DNA from: Phytomonas francai
Taxonomy: Eukaryota > Euglenozoa > Kinetoplastea > Trypanosomatida > Trypanosomatidae
Length of the DNA: 64,000 nt
Direction: 5' to 3'
Assembly (NCBI GenBank): GCA_001766655.1
Contig: MJCC01000026.1
Span: 1,716-65,715, forward strand
The notes beneath the pieces were generated by a model. The model saw only the letters and a program-made list of their open reading frames with translations. It was not told where the DNA came from and did no database searches. Below, piece by piece: positions 21,541-31,715 of the stretch. The position numbers and the translations under genes were made by a program. The first letter of the stretch is position 1, and each line of letters begins with the position of its first letter.

Positions 21541-24500
21541 ATGCCAGGGGGATCTCCCTCTGTGCCGCGTGCGGCTCAGCCGCCAGGTGCAGACTGGAAG
21601 GATTCCTATTTCAATTTAGATATGCGTTACCAACAGCTCCGGAAACTCTTGAATGCAAAAGAAGAGGAGCTTAAACTTCTAAAGGTAGCACAACGCAAGT
21701 CCAAGGTGCCATCTACTAGTAAATTCAGTAAACCACTGAATTCCATAGGTACCGAAAATCTGGGGGCACCCACCACTTCCCCCTTAGTGCAGCCCCTAAA
21801 GACAAGGGATACTCGAAGCAAAGCAGATGGAGCACAGGTCGAGGAGGGCGACGTGCTGGTGCCTTCCGTCAATTTCTCAAAGGTGGCGACTGACACAAAT
21901 TTCTTAGACGATTCGGTTCCCATGTTAGGCCCTGCTGCTAAGTTGCCTGATCCTGCGATGATTTGGGGTTCCGAGAGCAATACCAAGAACTACGTCATTG
22001 CCACAGCTCTCTACCACGCGAACGGGGAGCTTCAGAGTAAGCTCAACGAGTCTTCCACTATGATTCAAGCGCTTCAACGTGAGCTCTCCAGTTCCCGCAC
22101 GCTGTGCACAAACTTCCAGGCACGAATTGAAGATCTTGCGCAGCAAATACATCAACTTGTCCGTGAGCGTGATTTAGCTTCCCAGAAGCTGGCAACATCG
22201 CAGCAGAGCATCACGAACCTTCAACGGACTCTGCAGAATCACATCGGGGAGGAGCAGAAGCTTCGATTTTCTCTTGAGAACCAGATTGCTGATCTGCGTA
22301 GTCGGTTGATTGTTGGTGCGGATGCGAATGATCTGCTTAGCAAGGACGTTCGCTCGCTGCTTTCCGATACGAAGGCGAAGGATCAACAGGTTATGAGTCT
22401 GCACTCAAAGTTGGCGCTTTCTGAGTCAGCACTGTCTTCACAGCGCAACACAAATGAAAATCTTTTGTTAGAATTGAGGGGTCTTAATCAGCAGCTCGTT
22501 GGGGAGCGCAAACGGCTCTTAGCTGTTGTCGGAGAATTGGAGTTGGCACAACTCAGCAAAGGTCAAATAGAGAATCTTGAGGCTCAGCTGCGTCAACTGA
22601 AAGAGGAGCGTGCGATCATCGATCGCGAACATGCAACGCTCTTATCCGATTATGCACATTCCACTGAGGAAACCCTTCGCCTCGCACGCCAGGAGGTGCA
22701 GGCGGACCTGATGGAAACGCGGCGTGCCGCCCAGCACTGGGAGGGCCTCGCACAGCTGCTCTACAAAGACGTTTCGGAGCGCACCCAGAATCACCAGCGG
22801 TGCCGCGCGGAGTGCGAGGAGGCCAAGACGCAACGGGATATGCTCAGTGTGGAGTTGCGCCGAGCCAACGAAGAGCTCAAGCGATGCCAGGCCAAGCTCA
22901 CCGTGGTGTGGCCTAATCACGGCGTAGACACGGATGGTCTATCGGCTGAGGAGATTCTTGACACATTCAAATCGCGGGACCATTCTGCCTTCGTGCGACC
23001 CAGTGATGAACCAGCGGCGACAACGCAATTCACTACGACAGCAGCACCGCAGCCGCATGCCCCAACTCTATCTTGGTTGGAGAAGGAGCTGCCTATCGAC
23101 CCGACAACGACCGTGTATCGGATTCACGAGCTCCATGAAGCCAACGCCATGCTGCATGCCGAAGTCGAGCAGCTGCGTTTGGCGAACGAGATGCACTTGG
23201 CGCGCATCGAGGCGATTACCCGTCGGCACGACAAGGAGAAGAAACATATAGCCGATGAGAAGAGGGAGTTGGAGACGTGTGAGGCATCAGGCAGAGCCTT
23301 GCTGGCGCGACAGCTAGATCGAGTGCAGTTCCTTGAATCTCAAGTCCGTTCATTGCGTGGTTACCATGTCAACCCCAGCACGACGATCGAGAACATTCCC
23401 GCTTCAGAAACGGTTCTAGAGCTGTTCCTAGGACAGCTGGTAGCGGCGGAGATTCCGGAGGGGGTAACTGTGCCGGAGGACTTCTCGCAGGTCTTTTGTT
23501 CCGTTGATTTTCTTCTGCATGAGACCGTTACCACCCCCACCGTGCATGGATTTAATGGCTTCTTCGACACCACGATATCCTTCCGTATTGCGATGGATGC
23601 ACTCCTGCTTTACTACTTACAGACTCGGCAACTTCTGGTGCAGCTGCATCGCATCCGCAGGGATGATGAGGTGTCATCGATGTTGGGCGTCCACGGTGCC
23701 GAAGCACAAGAGGGTGTAGGCAGTAGAGGGCATGAAGTAGACAACTCTCGCAATACCATTGCGCGTAGCGACAATGATGGGTTGATGATAGTGGAGCGGC
23801 TTTTTGAAACCGTGGCGGAGGGCTACACGAGCCTAGTAGAGCTGGTGGCGCGAGAGGAGAGTTTAAATGCCGCAAGACCAACCTTGAAGGGGCATATCAA
23901 ATTGCTCCGCCCTGACAACAAGCATGTGGCATCTCTTGAGTTCCTTTTGACGGCGCGCACACCTTTTTCAGAAGGGTTTAAGGAGCTTGTGACAGGGACA
24001 CTCACCACTGCGGGAGGCTCCTCGCACTCACAATCCGCAGCAGCATCCAACAAACAATTAGTTCCTCGAAAAGCTACTCCTCTGCTCACCATGGACCACC
24101 ACCACATGCGACCGCACGTTTCAATCACGGATAACTCCTCTGTTTTGTCCAGACGCGCAGGCGAGGACGAAATCATTCAGCCCTCGAGACAGGGGGGGTT
24201 AATGCAACTTATCCCTGCCCACACACGGACAAGTGCTACATTGTCGCGATCACTTCCGTCATCATACTATTCAAGCACCACTGCAGAACACTCCAGTACT
24301 TCTTCGACTGATCGTAGTTACTTCCCACGGGGCAGATCCATGCACAACCGACAGCACGGGGACGGGATTATTCGACAGCGCCCCCCACGATCCTCCACCG
24401 ACCCTGGTGCTAAACCAGACCTTTCCTTGCCTCGGGCAGGGAGTGTCGTTCTGGGTGCGGAGTATTCCGGCGACGTTGGCAGTTTTGCTCACATTTCCAA

Positions 24501-25359
24501 GAACTTTCTTACTCCCTCGCCTTCGAGGGACCGCCATACCCCGGCACCTGATCATAGAATACACTCCATTGCCGTTGACATCCTTCGGGTAGAGTTACCT
24601 ACGGATTTACCCACACCCATTCCGCGCCTGTCGTGTTTCTATGTGGTTCCCGGCATGGAGCGTGAGGTTCGACTCCGCGCGCCCGCCTACCCCCAGTACA
24701 CGGTGGAGTATCAGCCGCAGGAGGGCAATCCTTATGGGGAGGTCTTTGGCGTCACTTCCTTTGCCCAACTCGCCCGCCTGGTGCGCGAGCCGCTGACCTT
24801 CTTCTTCACCGACGAGGGCGCCGAGGGGAGTGGGGGTGTGTGGGCCATGGCTCTCGGCGAGTGCGCCGGCGCGCTCGCGCAGCCTGGGACGCCGAAGGAC
24901 TACGAACTTCCGCTCTGGCGGCCGGGCGGCGAGGGCGCGCGGACGGAGCTGCGCGGTGCTGTGGTGCGCGTGAGGGTGTGCGCCTTCGCCGAGGCGGACC
25001 CAGCTCGGTCGGGACAGGAGAGACCACACCCGGGGAGCCCGCCGGCGAATGCGGCGGGGCCTTTCGGCCCGCGGCGACTGCTACCGCCTTCCACCGCGGA
25101 ATCGGCCACCGGCGATGGAGATAAGCGTCGACCACCTGTGGAGGGGAGGGAGGGAACACCCCCCTCGTATTTTCAACCTTCGTCAGCCTTGATTGAGTCA
25201 CGAAGCTTACCGAATCCTCCGACAGGGCCTCAGCAGGTCTTATCATTCCCTATTGCTACCCGAGGGGGCGCTCGTGGTGAGGCCGGCGTGAGCGTATCAC
25301 CTTCGTTTGAAGAGGAATTACTGAGGCTTGAATACGAGAAACACATGAATAAGCACTAG
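21541..25359 (+). CDS. RPGRIP1/RPGRIP1L-like ciliary protein (coiled coil plus C2 domains)
   Basis: A 1272-aa protein with the architecture of RPGR-interacting protein 1 and RPGRIP1L (NPHP8), which sit at the ciliary transition zone. The N-terminus has the family's short helix (DMRYQQLRKLLNAKEEELKL, about 23-42). A long coiled coil follows at about 150-500. The first C2-like domain (about 620-810) shows VFCSVDFLLHETVTTPTVHG, FFDTTISFRIAMDALLLYYL and LLVQLHRI. These match the characteristic C2 of RPGRIP1, where the strand sequence ends in a TTPV-x-G turn. It closes with GHIKLLRPDNKHVASLEFLL. A Ser-rich disordered linker (about 825-1000) leads to a second C2-like region (about 1004-1150, starting IHSIAVDILRVELP), which resembles the C-terminal RPGR-interacting domain. 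Residues after 1150 are Pro/Gly-rich and disordered. The gene turns abruptly GC-rich at about 24.65-25.1 kb. Confidence 0.75.
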   Translation: MPGGSPSVPRAAQPPGADWKDSYFNLDMRYQQLRKLLNAKEEELKLLKVAQRKSKVPSTSKFSKPLNSIGTENLGAPTTSPLVQPLKTRDTRSKADGAQVEEGDVLVPSVNFSKVATDTNFLDDSVPMLGPAAKLPDPAMIWGSESNTKNYVIATALYHANGELQSKLNESSTMIQALQRELSSSRTLCTNFQARIEDLAQQIHQLVRERDLASQKLATSQQSITNLQRTLQNHIGEEQKLRFSLENQIADLRSRLIVGADANDLLSKDVRSLLSDTKAKDQQVMSLHSKLALSESALSSQRNTNENLLLELRGLNQQLVGERKRLLAVVGELELAQLSKGQIENLEAQLRQLKEERAIIDREHATLLSDYAHSTEETLRLARQEVQADLMETRRAAQHWEGLAQLLYKDVSERTQNHQRCRAECEEAKTQRDMLSVELRRANEELKRCQAKLTVVWPNHGVDTDGLSAEEILDTFKSRDHSAFVRPSDEPAATTQFTTTAAPQPHAPTLSWLEKELPIDPTTTVYRIHELHEANAMLHAEVEQLRLANEMHLARIEAITRRHDKEKKHIADEKRELETCEASGRALLARQLDRVQFLESQVRSLRGYHVNPSTTIENIPASETVLELFLGQLVAAEIPEGVTVPEDFSQVFCSVDFLLHETVTTPTVHGFNGFFDTTISFRIAMDALLLYYLQTRQLLVQLHRIRRDDEVSSMLGVHGAEAQEGVGSRGHEVDNSRNTIARSDNDGLMIVERLFETVAEGYTSLVELVAREESLNAARPTLKGHIKLLRPDNKHVASLEFLLTARTPFSEGFKELVTGTLTTAGGSSHSQSAAASNKQLVPRKATPLLTMDHHHMRPHVSITDNSSVLSRRAGEDEIIQPSRQGGLMQLIPAHTRTSATLSRSLPSSYYSSTTAEHSSTSSTDRSYFPRGRSMHNRQHGDGIIRQRPPRSSTDPGAKPDLSLPRAGSVVLGAEYSGDVGSFAHISKNFLTPSPSRDRHTPAPDHRIHSIAVDILRVELPTDLPTPIPRLSCFYVVPGMEREVRLRAPAYPQYTVEYQPQEGNPYGEVFGVTSFAQLARLVREPLTFFFTDEGAEGSGGVWAMALGECAGALAQPGTPKDYELPLWRPGGEGARTELRGAVVRVRVCAFAEADPARSGQERPHPGSPPANAAGPFGPRRLLPPSTAESATGDGDKRRPPVEGREGTPPSYFQPSSALIESRSLPNPPTGPQQVLSFPIATRGGARGEAGVSVSPSFEEELLRLEYEKHMNKH

Positions 25360-25560
25360 ACTCAAGGGATAAGCGGAAACGTTTTGTTAGAATTTAGACA
25401 AGTGAGTGAGAAAAAGGAGTACATTTTAGACGACTTTTATCAATGTTAGAACTTTTTATATAAAAGTTATACTCCGTTTTTCTTGACTACAAATAGAAAA
25501 GGCAAGATAAATTGCACGCATAAATGTAAAAAAAATGCGACATAGAGACTATATGTTGTA

Positions 25561-25611
<51 letters not shown>

Positions 25612-25671
25612 CTTCCACATCACTTTCATGATTTTCTGTGTTGACACTTTCTCTCTCCGGATAGTTCTTTT
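25360..25671. other. Intergenic spacer with AT microsatellite
   Basis: 312 bases of AT-rich sequence holding a long TA repeat. A pyrimidine-rich stretch (CTTTCTCTCTCCGGATAG, ending near 25664) is a good splice acceptor for the gene that begins at 25672. Confidence 0.6.
25562..25611. repeat. TA dinucleotide microsatellite
   Basis: About 20 uninterrupted TA units followed by a TTATATAT variant. It lies in the spacer between the RPGRIP1-like gene and the 276-aa gene. It is likely to be length-variable between strains and to be prone to assembly error. Confidence 0.95.
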
Positions 25672-26502
25672 ATGCCTTTAGTAGTTTTATCAATGAAGCC
25701 TCTTCGGATCATTCAGCCTTCCGCGTCTGAGCGAGACCTTTCCTCCACTCAGACTTCAGTTCCTCCGGCCCCTCTGAAGAAGGTGGTGGCAACTACCATC
25801 TCTTCCGTATCTCACACTACTCTTGCGCCGGCCTCGATTTCCAACTCTTCAACTGCGGCGAAACGACCAGGGCAGTCGAATTCCGCCAATTCTACACGCA
25901 CGCGCTCTGGAGGCGAATCTTCCAAGAAGATGTTCACGGTGACGGAGACTACTACCCCTTCGAACGGATGCCCAGACTCGGAGCTGAATAACCTACCGGT
26001 TGAGGCGTGCTTGGAATACCTCATGCGGCCCCATATCTCATGGGAGAGCGCTATCTCCAGTCTGCGGCGCCGCAGGGAACGTGTGGAGAGGCACGGGGCT
26101 TCCATCATGTCTCGTTCTTTGGCTTCAACCCGCAGCAACTACTTCGCGAGCACGGTATCCTCATCGATGGAGTCAAGCTTTTCGAGTAGCAGTATGGTAT
26201 CCGTCGCGACCGCGCCCGCGGGTTTCCCACGAACCTCCCAAAATGGAAGTAAAACATGCACCGGCACTCTTCGACGTGGGCGACTATACGCCTCGCCCTC
26301 ACACCTAGAACCTTCCTCAGAGAGACATGCCAGCAGCTCAAAGGGTATACCAGCGCGTCGACCTTTTGGAATGGGATTAGATCAGAAAGCGCCATCGTTG
26401 GCCGGTTCCACTCGACCTTCACAGACCCCACCATCTTTGATGGTGGGGGGCAGTCGCATTCGGGTGGTTCAAGGAGTTAAGCGCTTAGGTTCTCTTGAAT
26501 GA
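25672..26502 (+). CDS. Ser/Thr-rich protein of unknown function (276 aa)
   Basis: Unrecognised and mostly low-complexity: Ser, Thr, Pro and Arg dominate, suggesting disorder. One short segment looks structured: LNNLPVEACLEYLMRP followed by WESAISSLRRRRERVERH (about residues 104-143), probably two amphipathic helices. A Ser-rich region follows (ASTVSSSMESSFSSSSMVS), and the C-terminal third is basic. There is no membrane segment or presequence. A good pyrimidine-AG acceptor lies eight bases upstream of the ATG, which supports expression. An in-frame ATG 7 codons in (MKPLRIIQ) is an alternative start. Confidence 0.7.
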   Translation: MPLVVLSMKPLRIIQPSASERDLSSTQTSVPPAPLKKVVATTISSVSHTTLAPASISNSSTAAKRPGQSNSANSTRTRSGGESSKKMFTVTETTTPSNGCPDSELNNLPVEACLEYLMRPHISWESAISSLRRRRERVERHGASIMSRSLASTRSNYFASTVSSSMESSFSSSSMVSVATAPAGFPRTSQNGSKTCTGTLRRGRLYASPSHLEPSSERHASSSKGIPARRPFGMGLDQKAPSLAGSTRPSQTPPSLMVGGSRIRVVQGVKRLGSLE

Positions 26503-27127
26503 TTATCACAAACGAGGGTCGCGGACTCCACGGCATCCCTGCCTCCTGATACCTTTTGAACCGTTTTCGAAAGACATAGCTGAGCGATGTTATTAGCTAT
26601 TGTATGGGTCTCTGCGCTGATAGCTATGTCACCTTTTGCTTCTGTACATGTACATTTATTGTTTTTTCTTTTTTGAGGACTTTTTTGTATTGCATAGATA
26701 TGGCCATGGATTGCTTTATGACTCGTAATGGTATCTTTTTGTGTGCTCGATAGTGTGTTCATGTAGCCCTCTTCTTTAGTTTTTGTGCACAAGTTGACAA
26801 AGCAGTGGACAAGCTATGGCTGCCCTTAGCCACGTTTTATCATCACGGTAGTCCGCAAAGCCTTTGCTTTTTTATGAAATTTATTCCACGTTTTTTTTTT
26901 CTTGATACACTTTTTATTATCCACAAGTGAGACTTCAATATGTGCATTAGCGTATAGATACACACTAGTTTTATTCCCCTTCTCTCTTGATACGCAGAGC
27001 GTTGGGTGTGCAGTATACTACAGATCGGATTGCTTATATTTACTACGTTGCGTGCTCAGACGCTGATCGTTATTGCTTTCTTGATTTTAGTATCTCCTTA
27101 TCTTTTGATTAATACAGACGCTCCCCA
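26503..27127. other. Intergenic spacer, no gene seen
   Basis: 625 bases. Several T-rich tracts are present (near 26650-26690 and 26890-26925). The last is followed by TTAATACAG at about 27110-27118, nine bases before the RICTOR-like ATG. A minus-strand frame of 107 codons crosses the region but has no support. Confidence 0.5.
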
Positions 27128-30100
27128 ATGATAACCTCTGGCATGTCTCCGGAAGCGATAGAGCTTCTGCAGCGCTATGGCGTTGATCTCAGGGACTTTA
27201 CTAGGGCTGAGAAATATTACAATTCCGAGGATATGTTGAATGCAATAAAAACTCAGGAGGAAGGTCAAACTCAAAGAGAATCGGAAGAGGCCTTTGAAGA
27301 AGCCATAAAGGCAACTCGTACGCGACTGGAGGAGGCTTGGCATGAGTACGTGGCCTCTGTTCGCCAGTATTTCAACCGCATTGCCCGTGAAATTGCCCGT
27401 GATCTAACTGGTAATAAATTGGAAGATGAGACAGGTCCTCTCAGCTTTTCTGATTCCATGAAAAATGTTTCGTGTACATCTTCTGTAGTTGGGCGTGGCA
27501 ACAAAAAAGCTAATGACGATATTGTTGTTAATGACTTATACTCGTCTGAGGCTGAGAGGAGAATGGATCCTAGGGGCTCACAGGGGGCGCCACAGGAAAA
27601 TAATACAAGGTCACCGACCCCGATCCATTTACCGGATAAGGTGTTTTCTAATTCTATCAATGCGCATCCCCTTTCCTCTTCTTCCCCACTGCAAGCGGAG
27701 CCCCTGGTGGACATGCCTCGGGCTGAGCGAATGAATGATTTTTGCGTTTTAGCCGAAAAGTTTTACTTCCGGCATGAAGAGTACTTTGACTTGCTGATGC
27801 CATTTGTGTGGGCACAAATAGTTTCTCACGCGGTGGCTTCTGTAAGCCGGCTGTATCGTTTGTTGGGCATGCGAATCGCGTACCTTTGTTCAGGGAATAT
27901 ACACTTTATTCGTCGAATCGTCGAGGACCCTGAGGCGCCGCATTGGATTGGCCTGTGCGGGGACCGGGAGATCTCCGCGGAGGTCGGTGCGCTGCTTAAT
28001 TTGATGGAGCGCATGGTCTCCCTGCGGGAGGAGGGGCCTGGGGTGTACCCGAACCTGCCGTTTGGCTGGCTTTACCGCCTGGAGGCTCTGATCAGCCCAC
28101 GCGACCCCATCGTGAATCTTCCGCCGAGGCATAAAAGCCAGGCCATTCGGATCGCCATCCGGCTGTTGAGGGCCTCACCGGGCCCGGCGACGGCGGTGCA
28201 GCTGCACAACGCCCTCCTGCAGAACTGCCTGACGAAAGGCGAGGCCACCGCCGATGAGTCCGCGGCGGTGGTGAAGGTCCTGCTCAATCTTCTAGACGAC
28301 CCCGCGACGCAGAAGTATCTTCGTCTGAACGAGATTGGGGTGCTCTTCACCCCCTTCCTCGAGACCTCCACGGCGGGGAGCAGCCCCGACACGCTCGCCA
28401 GGCTGAACCTCTCCAAGGACATGATTGTGCTGCTCATGACGACCTGGATCGGGGTCTTCTGGATCATGTTCGAGACGACCTTCATTCGCACGCTGATTGA
28501 CGTGCTGCATCTGCCGAGTGATCTGGATCGCAAGATGGTGATCCTCACCCTGTTCAACAATGTTCTCATGAGCCTCGCGCCGCACCGCGGGATCGCAAAG
28601 ATGGAGCCCTGGGTGGGGATCGAGGGGACCTATCGGCACCGTGTGGGCGGTTCTTCCTCCCCGGGCGGCGCTTGTGTGGATGCGGAGGTCAGCTTTCCCG
28701 GCAGGGACTTTTTGCCGGGTTTGAACACGAACACTTCGCTGGGGACGGTGGTGGTGAGTGAGTTGGATGGGAACGAGAACTACGTACCGACGCGGAAGGC
28801 GCTTGGCTACCACATCATGGATCCCCTCCTTGGGACCGTCCTCATTGGCCTCAACCACCACGGACTCCCGCTCGCGCTGATTAACATCCTGCAGACGGTT
28901 GGGAAGAGCCACCTGGAGGTGGGGATGGCTTCGCAGCTATTGCAGGACCTCTGCGTGCTCATGGACACGGTGCTCCCGAAGGAGACCTCGGGTGGCCTGC
29001 ACGAGGCCTTCAACCGCGCCCTTGGCCGTCTAACTCGAAATGGCGATCCGTTTGTCAGCAACCTCACCTCTCGTCTTTTCCACGGCAGCAAAAGCCACAG
29101 CAGGGGCGGGCGGGCGGAGGGGGGCGTCGCGGTGAGCAGCCCGCTTTCGGGTACCACAGCGCTGACGGTGCCGATCGCCATGATCAACTCATCCGATATG
29201 GACGACGCGACCTTCTTCAACACGCTTCGGGATACTCAGGTCGAGCGGAACCCGTCCGACTTCCGGGCTTGGAATTTCGACGTGCTGCTGCTGTTTGTGC
29301 AGGGCCCACTGCGCTCTGTTAGCCGCCTGCGCATGGCGACGTCGGTTGTAAAAATTCTCATCGGCTTCTACACGCCGAACGACGGTCGAAAGTTATTTTT
29401 TGTGCGTCCTTTTTCGTCGCTGAATGAGGACGAGGCGAGTGTATCGATGTGTCTATTGGGGATTGAACTCGTGAGTCAGCTGCTCTCCACCCGCGATGGT
29501 GCCGCGCTGCTGGAGAAGGCTGGAATGCCCGCGGCGATGGCGGCGATGCTCCGGGAGGTGCGCGCGGGCAGCCCTCATATCTTGACGAAGGAGCGGGTCA
29601 ATTCGCGCGTAGGGCACGCGTTGCTACGCATGGTAGGATGTTTCTCGGCCTATGCCAATGGTCTCCTCCTTATGCAGGAGTGCGAGCTCTTTTTTATCAT
29701 AGACAGCTTATTTCGTAGGCCCCAGGACTCTCGATCAAAGGAATCGAATGAGACGGACACCCTGAAAGAGGTATGCCATCAGCTTTTGCAATATCTTTAC
29801 ATCGGGGTGGTCCCGAACTACGGGGTCTGCAGTGATATTCGCTACACCATTCGGGGGGCACTACGGAACCCCTTTGAATCGATTCGGCTGTGCGCGGTAA
29901 AGCTTCTGAAAACGGTTGTCTGGCACGACCTGTCGACGTCGATGAAGTGGGGGATTGAGGTGCTGGTGCAGGCACTGAATGATGACTCCGTGAAAGTTGT
30001 GAAAAGGGCATTTGGCCAACTACTGAGCATCTGCATGTTCTCGGATGAAGGTTTGGACTATCTCATCTCGCTCTTTCCTACCGTGCTGATGGAGAACGAT

Positions 30101-31528
30101 CTGATTCTTGAAAATGCGAAAACGCTGAACCTCGATTCGCTTTCGTACCGCATCGTGGAGCGGCCCTCCGGGTTCTCATTTTTGCAATCCTACGGGTGGG
30201 TCGAGAAGGAGCTGCGCCGCTGGGAGACCGCCGCGTCGGTGGAGTATGTGAAGATGTTGAATTGGCAAATTATAGGCGAGTTTAACGTCACCACAAGCCC
30301 CAACTCCGCCCGACCTGTTAGGCGATGGTTACACTCCCGCTCCATCTCCGAAAGCTTGACGATGGATTACACCAAACCATCGATCACGTCTCCTGTCTCC
30401 GGCAGGATCCCGTTGTTGACGGCGGAGAACGCGAGCGAGATGTTTTTTCCGGTCCACTTCGCGGCCGTTCTCTGCCGCTCCGCGGAGGGCTGCGCGGCCT
30501 TCAAGCGCAGCGCCCTCTGGACGCGCTCGGTGGCGCGTATTCTGGAGCAGCCCCTCCCGCCGGATATCGTCAGCGACCACTACACGATCCAGGACAACGA
30601 CTTTTCGGAGGACAGCGACGAGGACATGATCCTGGAGAGCATGTCGATCTCGCATTTGCAGGACGGCCCCGAGTGCACGACGATCCGGCAGTACGCCGTG
30701 CAGTCCGGGGCCTCGCCGCCGGCGGGGGGGTGGGGGGGCCGTGGGGACGCGTGGGGGGGGGGCGCGTCGAGGGCGGCCGAGGCCGTCTCCACCGCGGAGC
30801 TCCGCGAGCTCCTGCAGGGCCGCCTTCCGAGCCACGACGTGGTGCTCTCCGCCGTGCACAGCCACCCCCCGGCGACCCGGTGCTATTCCATGGAGTGCGT
30901 CGGCGACGCCCTTTCTCTAAAGGACGCGCTGATGTGCGTTTGCCAGGTCGGCTCCAGCGAGGCCGGCTACGCGCTCGTGCGCTCGACGCCGACGCTGCTC
31001 CGGCGCATCCTCTCGCTCGCGCGGTTCAGCTCGACGATGTCGATTCGCGGGATCGGGATCATCGGGACCTGCGTGTTGGCCCGCTCTCCGCGCTTCGCCG
31101 CCGACCTCGCGCGGGACAACCTCGTCGTGTTCGCGAACCCGAACGCGTACATCAGCGCGGACGGCGTGCCCTACTCCGTGGCCTTCGCCAACGGCAAGGT
31201 CCTGCGGGGCCCCATGAAGCCCGCGGCCGCCGACGCCGTCGTCGAGCACGTCTACGCGGACGGCAAAGGGCCCGACCTCGTCGTGGTCCCCAAACGCGTC
31301 TACGAAAACGTCTTCGCCCTCGCGAATCCGGTGAGCCGGGAGGGGGCCAAGACGGTGCTTTATAAGATGATGCGGCGCCGCCCGGAGCTCTTTCTCGAGT
31401 CGAACGTGCGGCGGCTCTGCCTGGAAACCGCCGCGATGTATCGGATGCGGCACGCCGAGCGAAAGTTTATTGCGGACCTCGTCGAAAAAGCCCAGTTGAC
31501 AAATCCAAAAGAGCGGAGGGAGGGGTAG
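27128..31528 (+). CDS. RICTOR-like subunit of TOR complex 2
   Basis: A 1466-aa helical-repeat protein related to RICTOR (yeast AVO3, Dictyostelium Pianissimo), the defining scaffold of TORC2, which controls actin, lipid and AGC-kinase signalling. The best evidence is in about residues 1263-1320. SLKDALMCVCQVGSSEAGYA followed by SIRGIGIIGTCVLARSPRFA matches the family pattern LK-ALW-hGhIGSS-xG and the SIRGTC-hxhLGLI repeat of the RICTOR_V region. Upstream, about 220-1050 is armadillo/HEAT-like, with FVQGPLRSVSRLRMATSVVK and LLRMVGCFSAYANGLLLMQE as typical helices. Residues about 1195-1215 form a Gly/Trp-rich insertion encoded by G-runs. Both ends are less conserved. A CAG acceptor lies nine bases before the ATG. 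Codon composition shifts from moderate to GC-rich near 27.9 kb. Confidence 0.78.
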   Translation: MITSGMSPEAIELLQRYGVDLRDFTRAEKYYNSEDMLNAIKTQEEGQTQRESEEAFEEAIKATRTRLEEAWHEYVASVRQYFNRIAREIARDLTGNKLEDETGPLSFSDSMKNVSCTSSVVGRGNKKANDDIVVNDLYSSEAERRMDPRGSQGAPQENNTRSPTPIHLPDKVFSNSINAHPLSSSSPLQAEPLVDMPRAERMNDFCVLAEKFYFRHEEYFDLLMPFVWAQIVSHAVASVSRLYRLLGMRIAYLCSGNIHFIRRIVEDPEAPHWIGLCGDREISAEVGALLNLMERMVSLREEGPGVYPNLPFGWLYRLEALISPRDPIVNLPPRHKSQAIRIAIRLLRASPGPATAVQLHNALLQNCLTKGEATADESAAVVKVLLNLLDDPATQKYLRLNEIGVLFTPFLETSTAGSSPDTLARLNLSKDMIVLLMTTWIGVFWIMFETTFIRTLIDVLHLPSDLDRKMVILTLFNNVLMSLAPHRGIAKMEPWVGIEGTYRHRVGGSSSPGGACVDAEVSFPGRDFLPGLNTNTSLGTVVVSELDGNENYVPTRKALGYHIMDPLLGTVLIGLNHHGLPLALINILQTVGKSHLEVGMASQLLQDLCVLMDTVLPKETSGGLHEAFNRALGRLTRNGDPFVSNLTSRLFHGSKSHSRGGRAEGGVAVSSPLSGTTALTVPIAMINSSDMDDATFFNTLRDTQVERNPSDFRAWNFDVLLLFVQGPLRSVSRLRMATSVVKILIGFYTPNDGRKLFFVRPFSSLNEDEASVSMCLLGIELVSQLLSTRDGAALLEKAGMPAAMAAMLREVRAGSPHILTKERVNSRVGHALLRMVGCFSAYANGLLLMQECELFFIIDSLFRRPQDSRSKESNETDTLKEVCHQLLQYLYIGVVPNYGVCSDIRYTIRGALRNPFESIRLCAVKLLKTVVWHDLSTSMKWGIEVLVQALNDDSVKVVKRAFGQLLSICMFSDEGLDYLISLFPTVLMENDLILENAKTLNLDSLSYRIVERPSGFSFLQSYGWVEKELRRWETAASVEYVKMLNWQIIGEFNVTTSPNSARPVRRWLHSRSISESLTMDYTKPSITSPVSGRIPLLTAENASEMFFPVHFAAVLCRSAEGCAAFKRSALWTRSVARILEQPLPPDIVSDHYTIQDNDFSEDSDEDMILESMSISHLQDGPECTTIRQYAVQSGASPPAGGWGGRGDAWGGGASRAAEAVSTAELRELLQGRLPSHDVVLSAVHSHPPATRCYSMECVGDALSLKDALMCVCQVGSSEAGYALVRSTPTLLRRILSLARFSSTMSIRGIGIIGTCVLARSPRFAADLARDNLVVFANPNAYISADGVPYSVAFANGKVLRGPMKPAAADAVVEHVYADGKGPDLVVVPKRVYENVFALANPVSREGAKTVLYKMMRRRPELFLESNVRRLCLETAAMYRMRHAERKFIADLVEKAQLTNPKERREG

Positions 31529-31684
31529 AGAGGGGCGCAACCTCATGGGAAAAGAAGGGCCCCGAAGGGTGTAGTCTCCCCAGCTAGGGGGGAAAAAGAA
31601 AGGTATGGAAATACATGCATGTCGGGATGTCTTTTTTTAAATGGTTATTGCGGCTGCGGATGTATGTTGCGTTGGGGTCTTCAT

Positions 31685-31715
<31 letters not shown>

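Noticed and set aside
30325..31546. Overlapping frames on both strands in the 3' part of the RICTOR-like gene
   Set aside because: The RICTOR-type repeats are in the annotated frame; the others are Arg/Gly-rich shadows.
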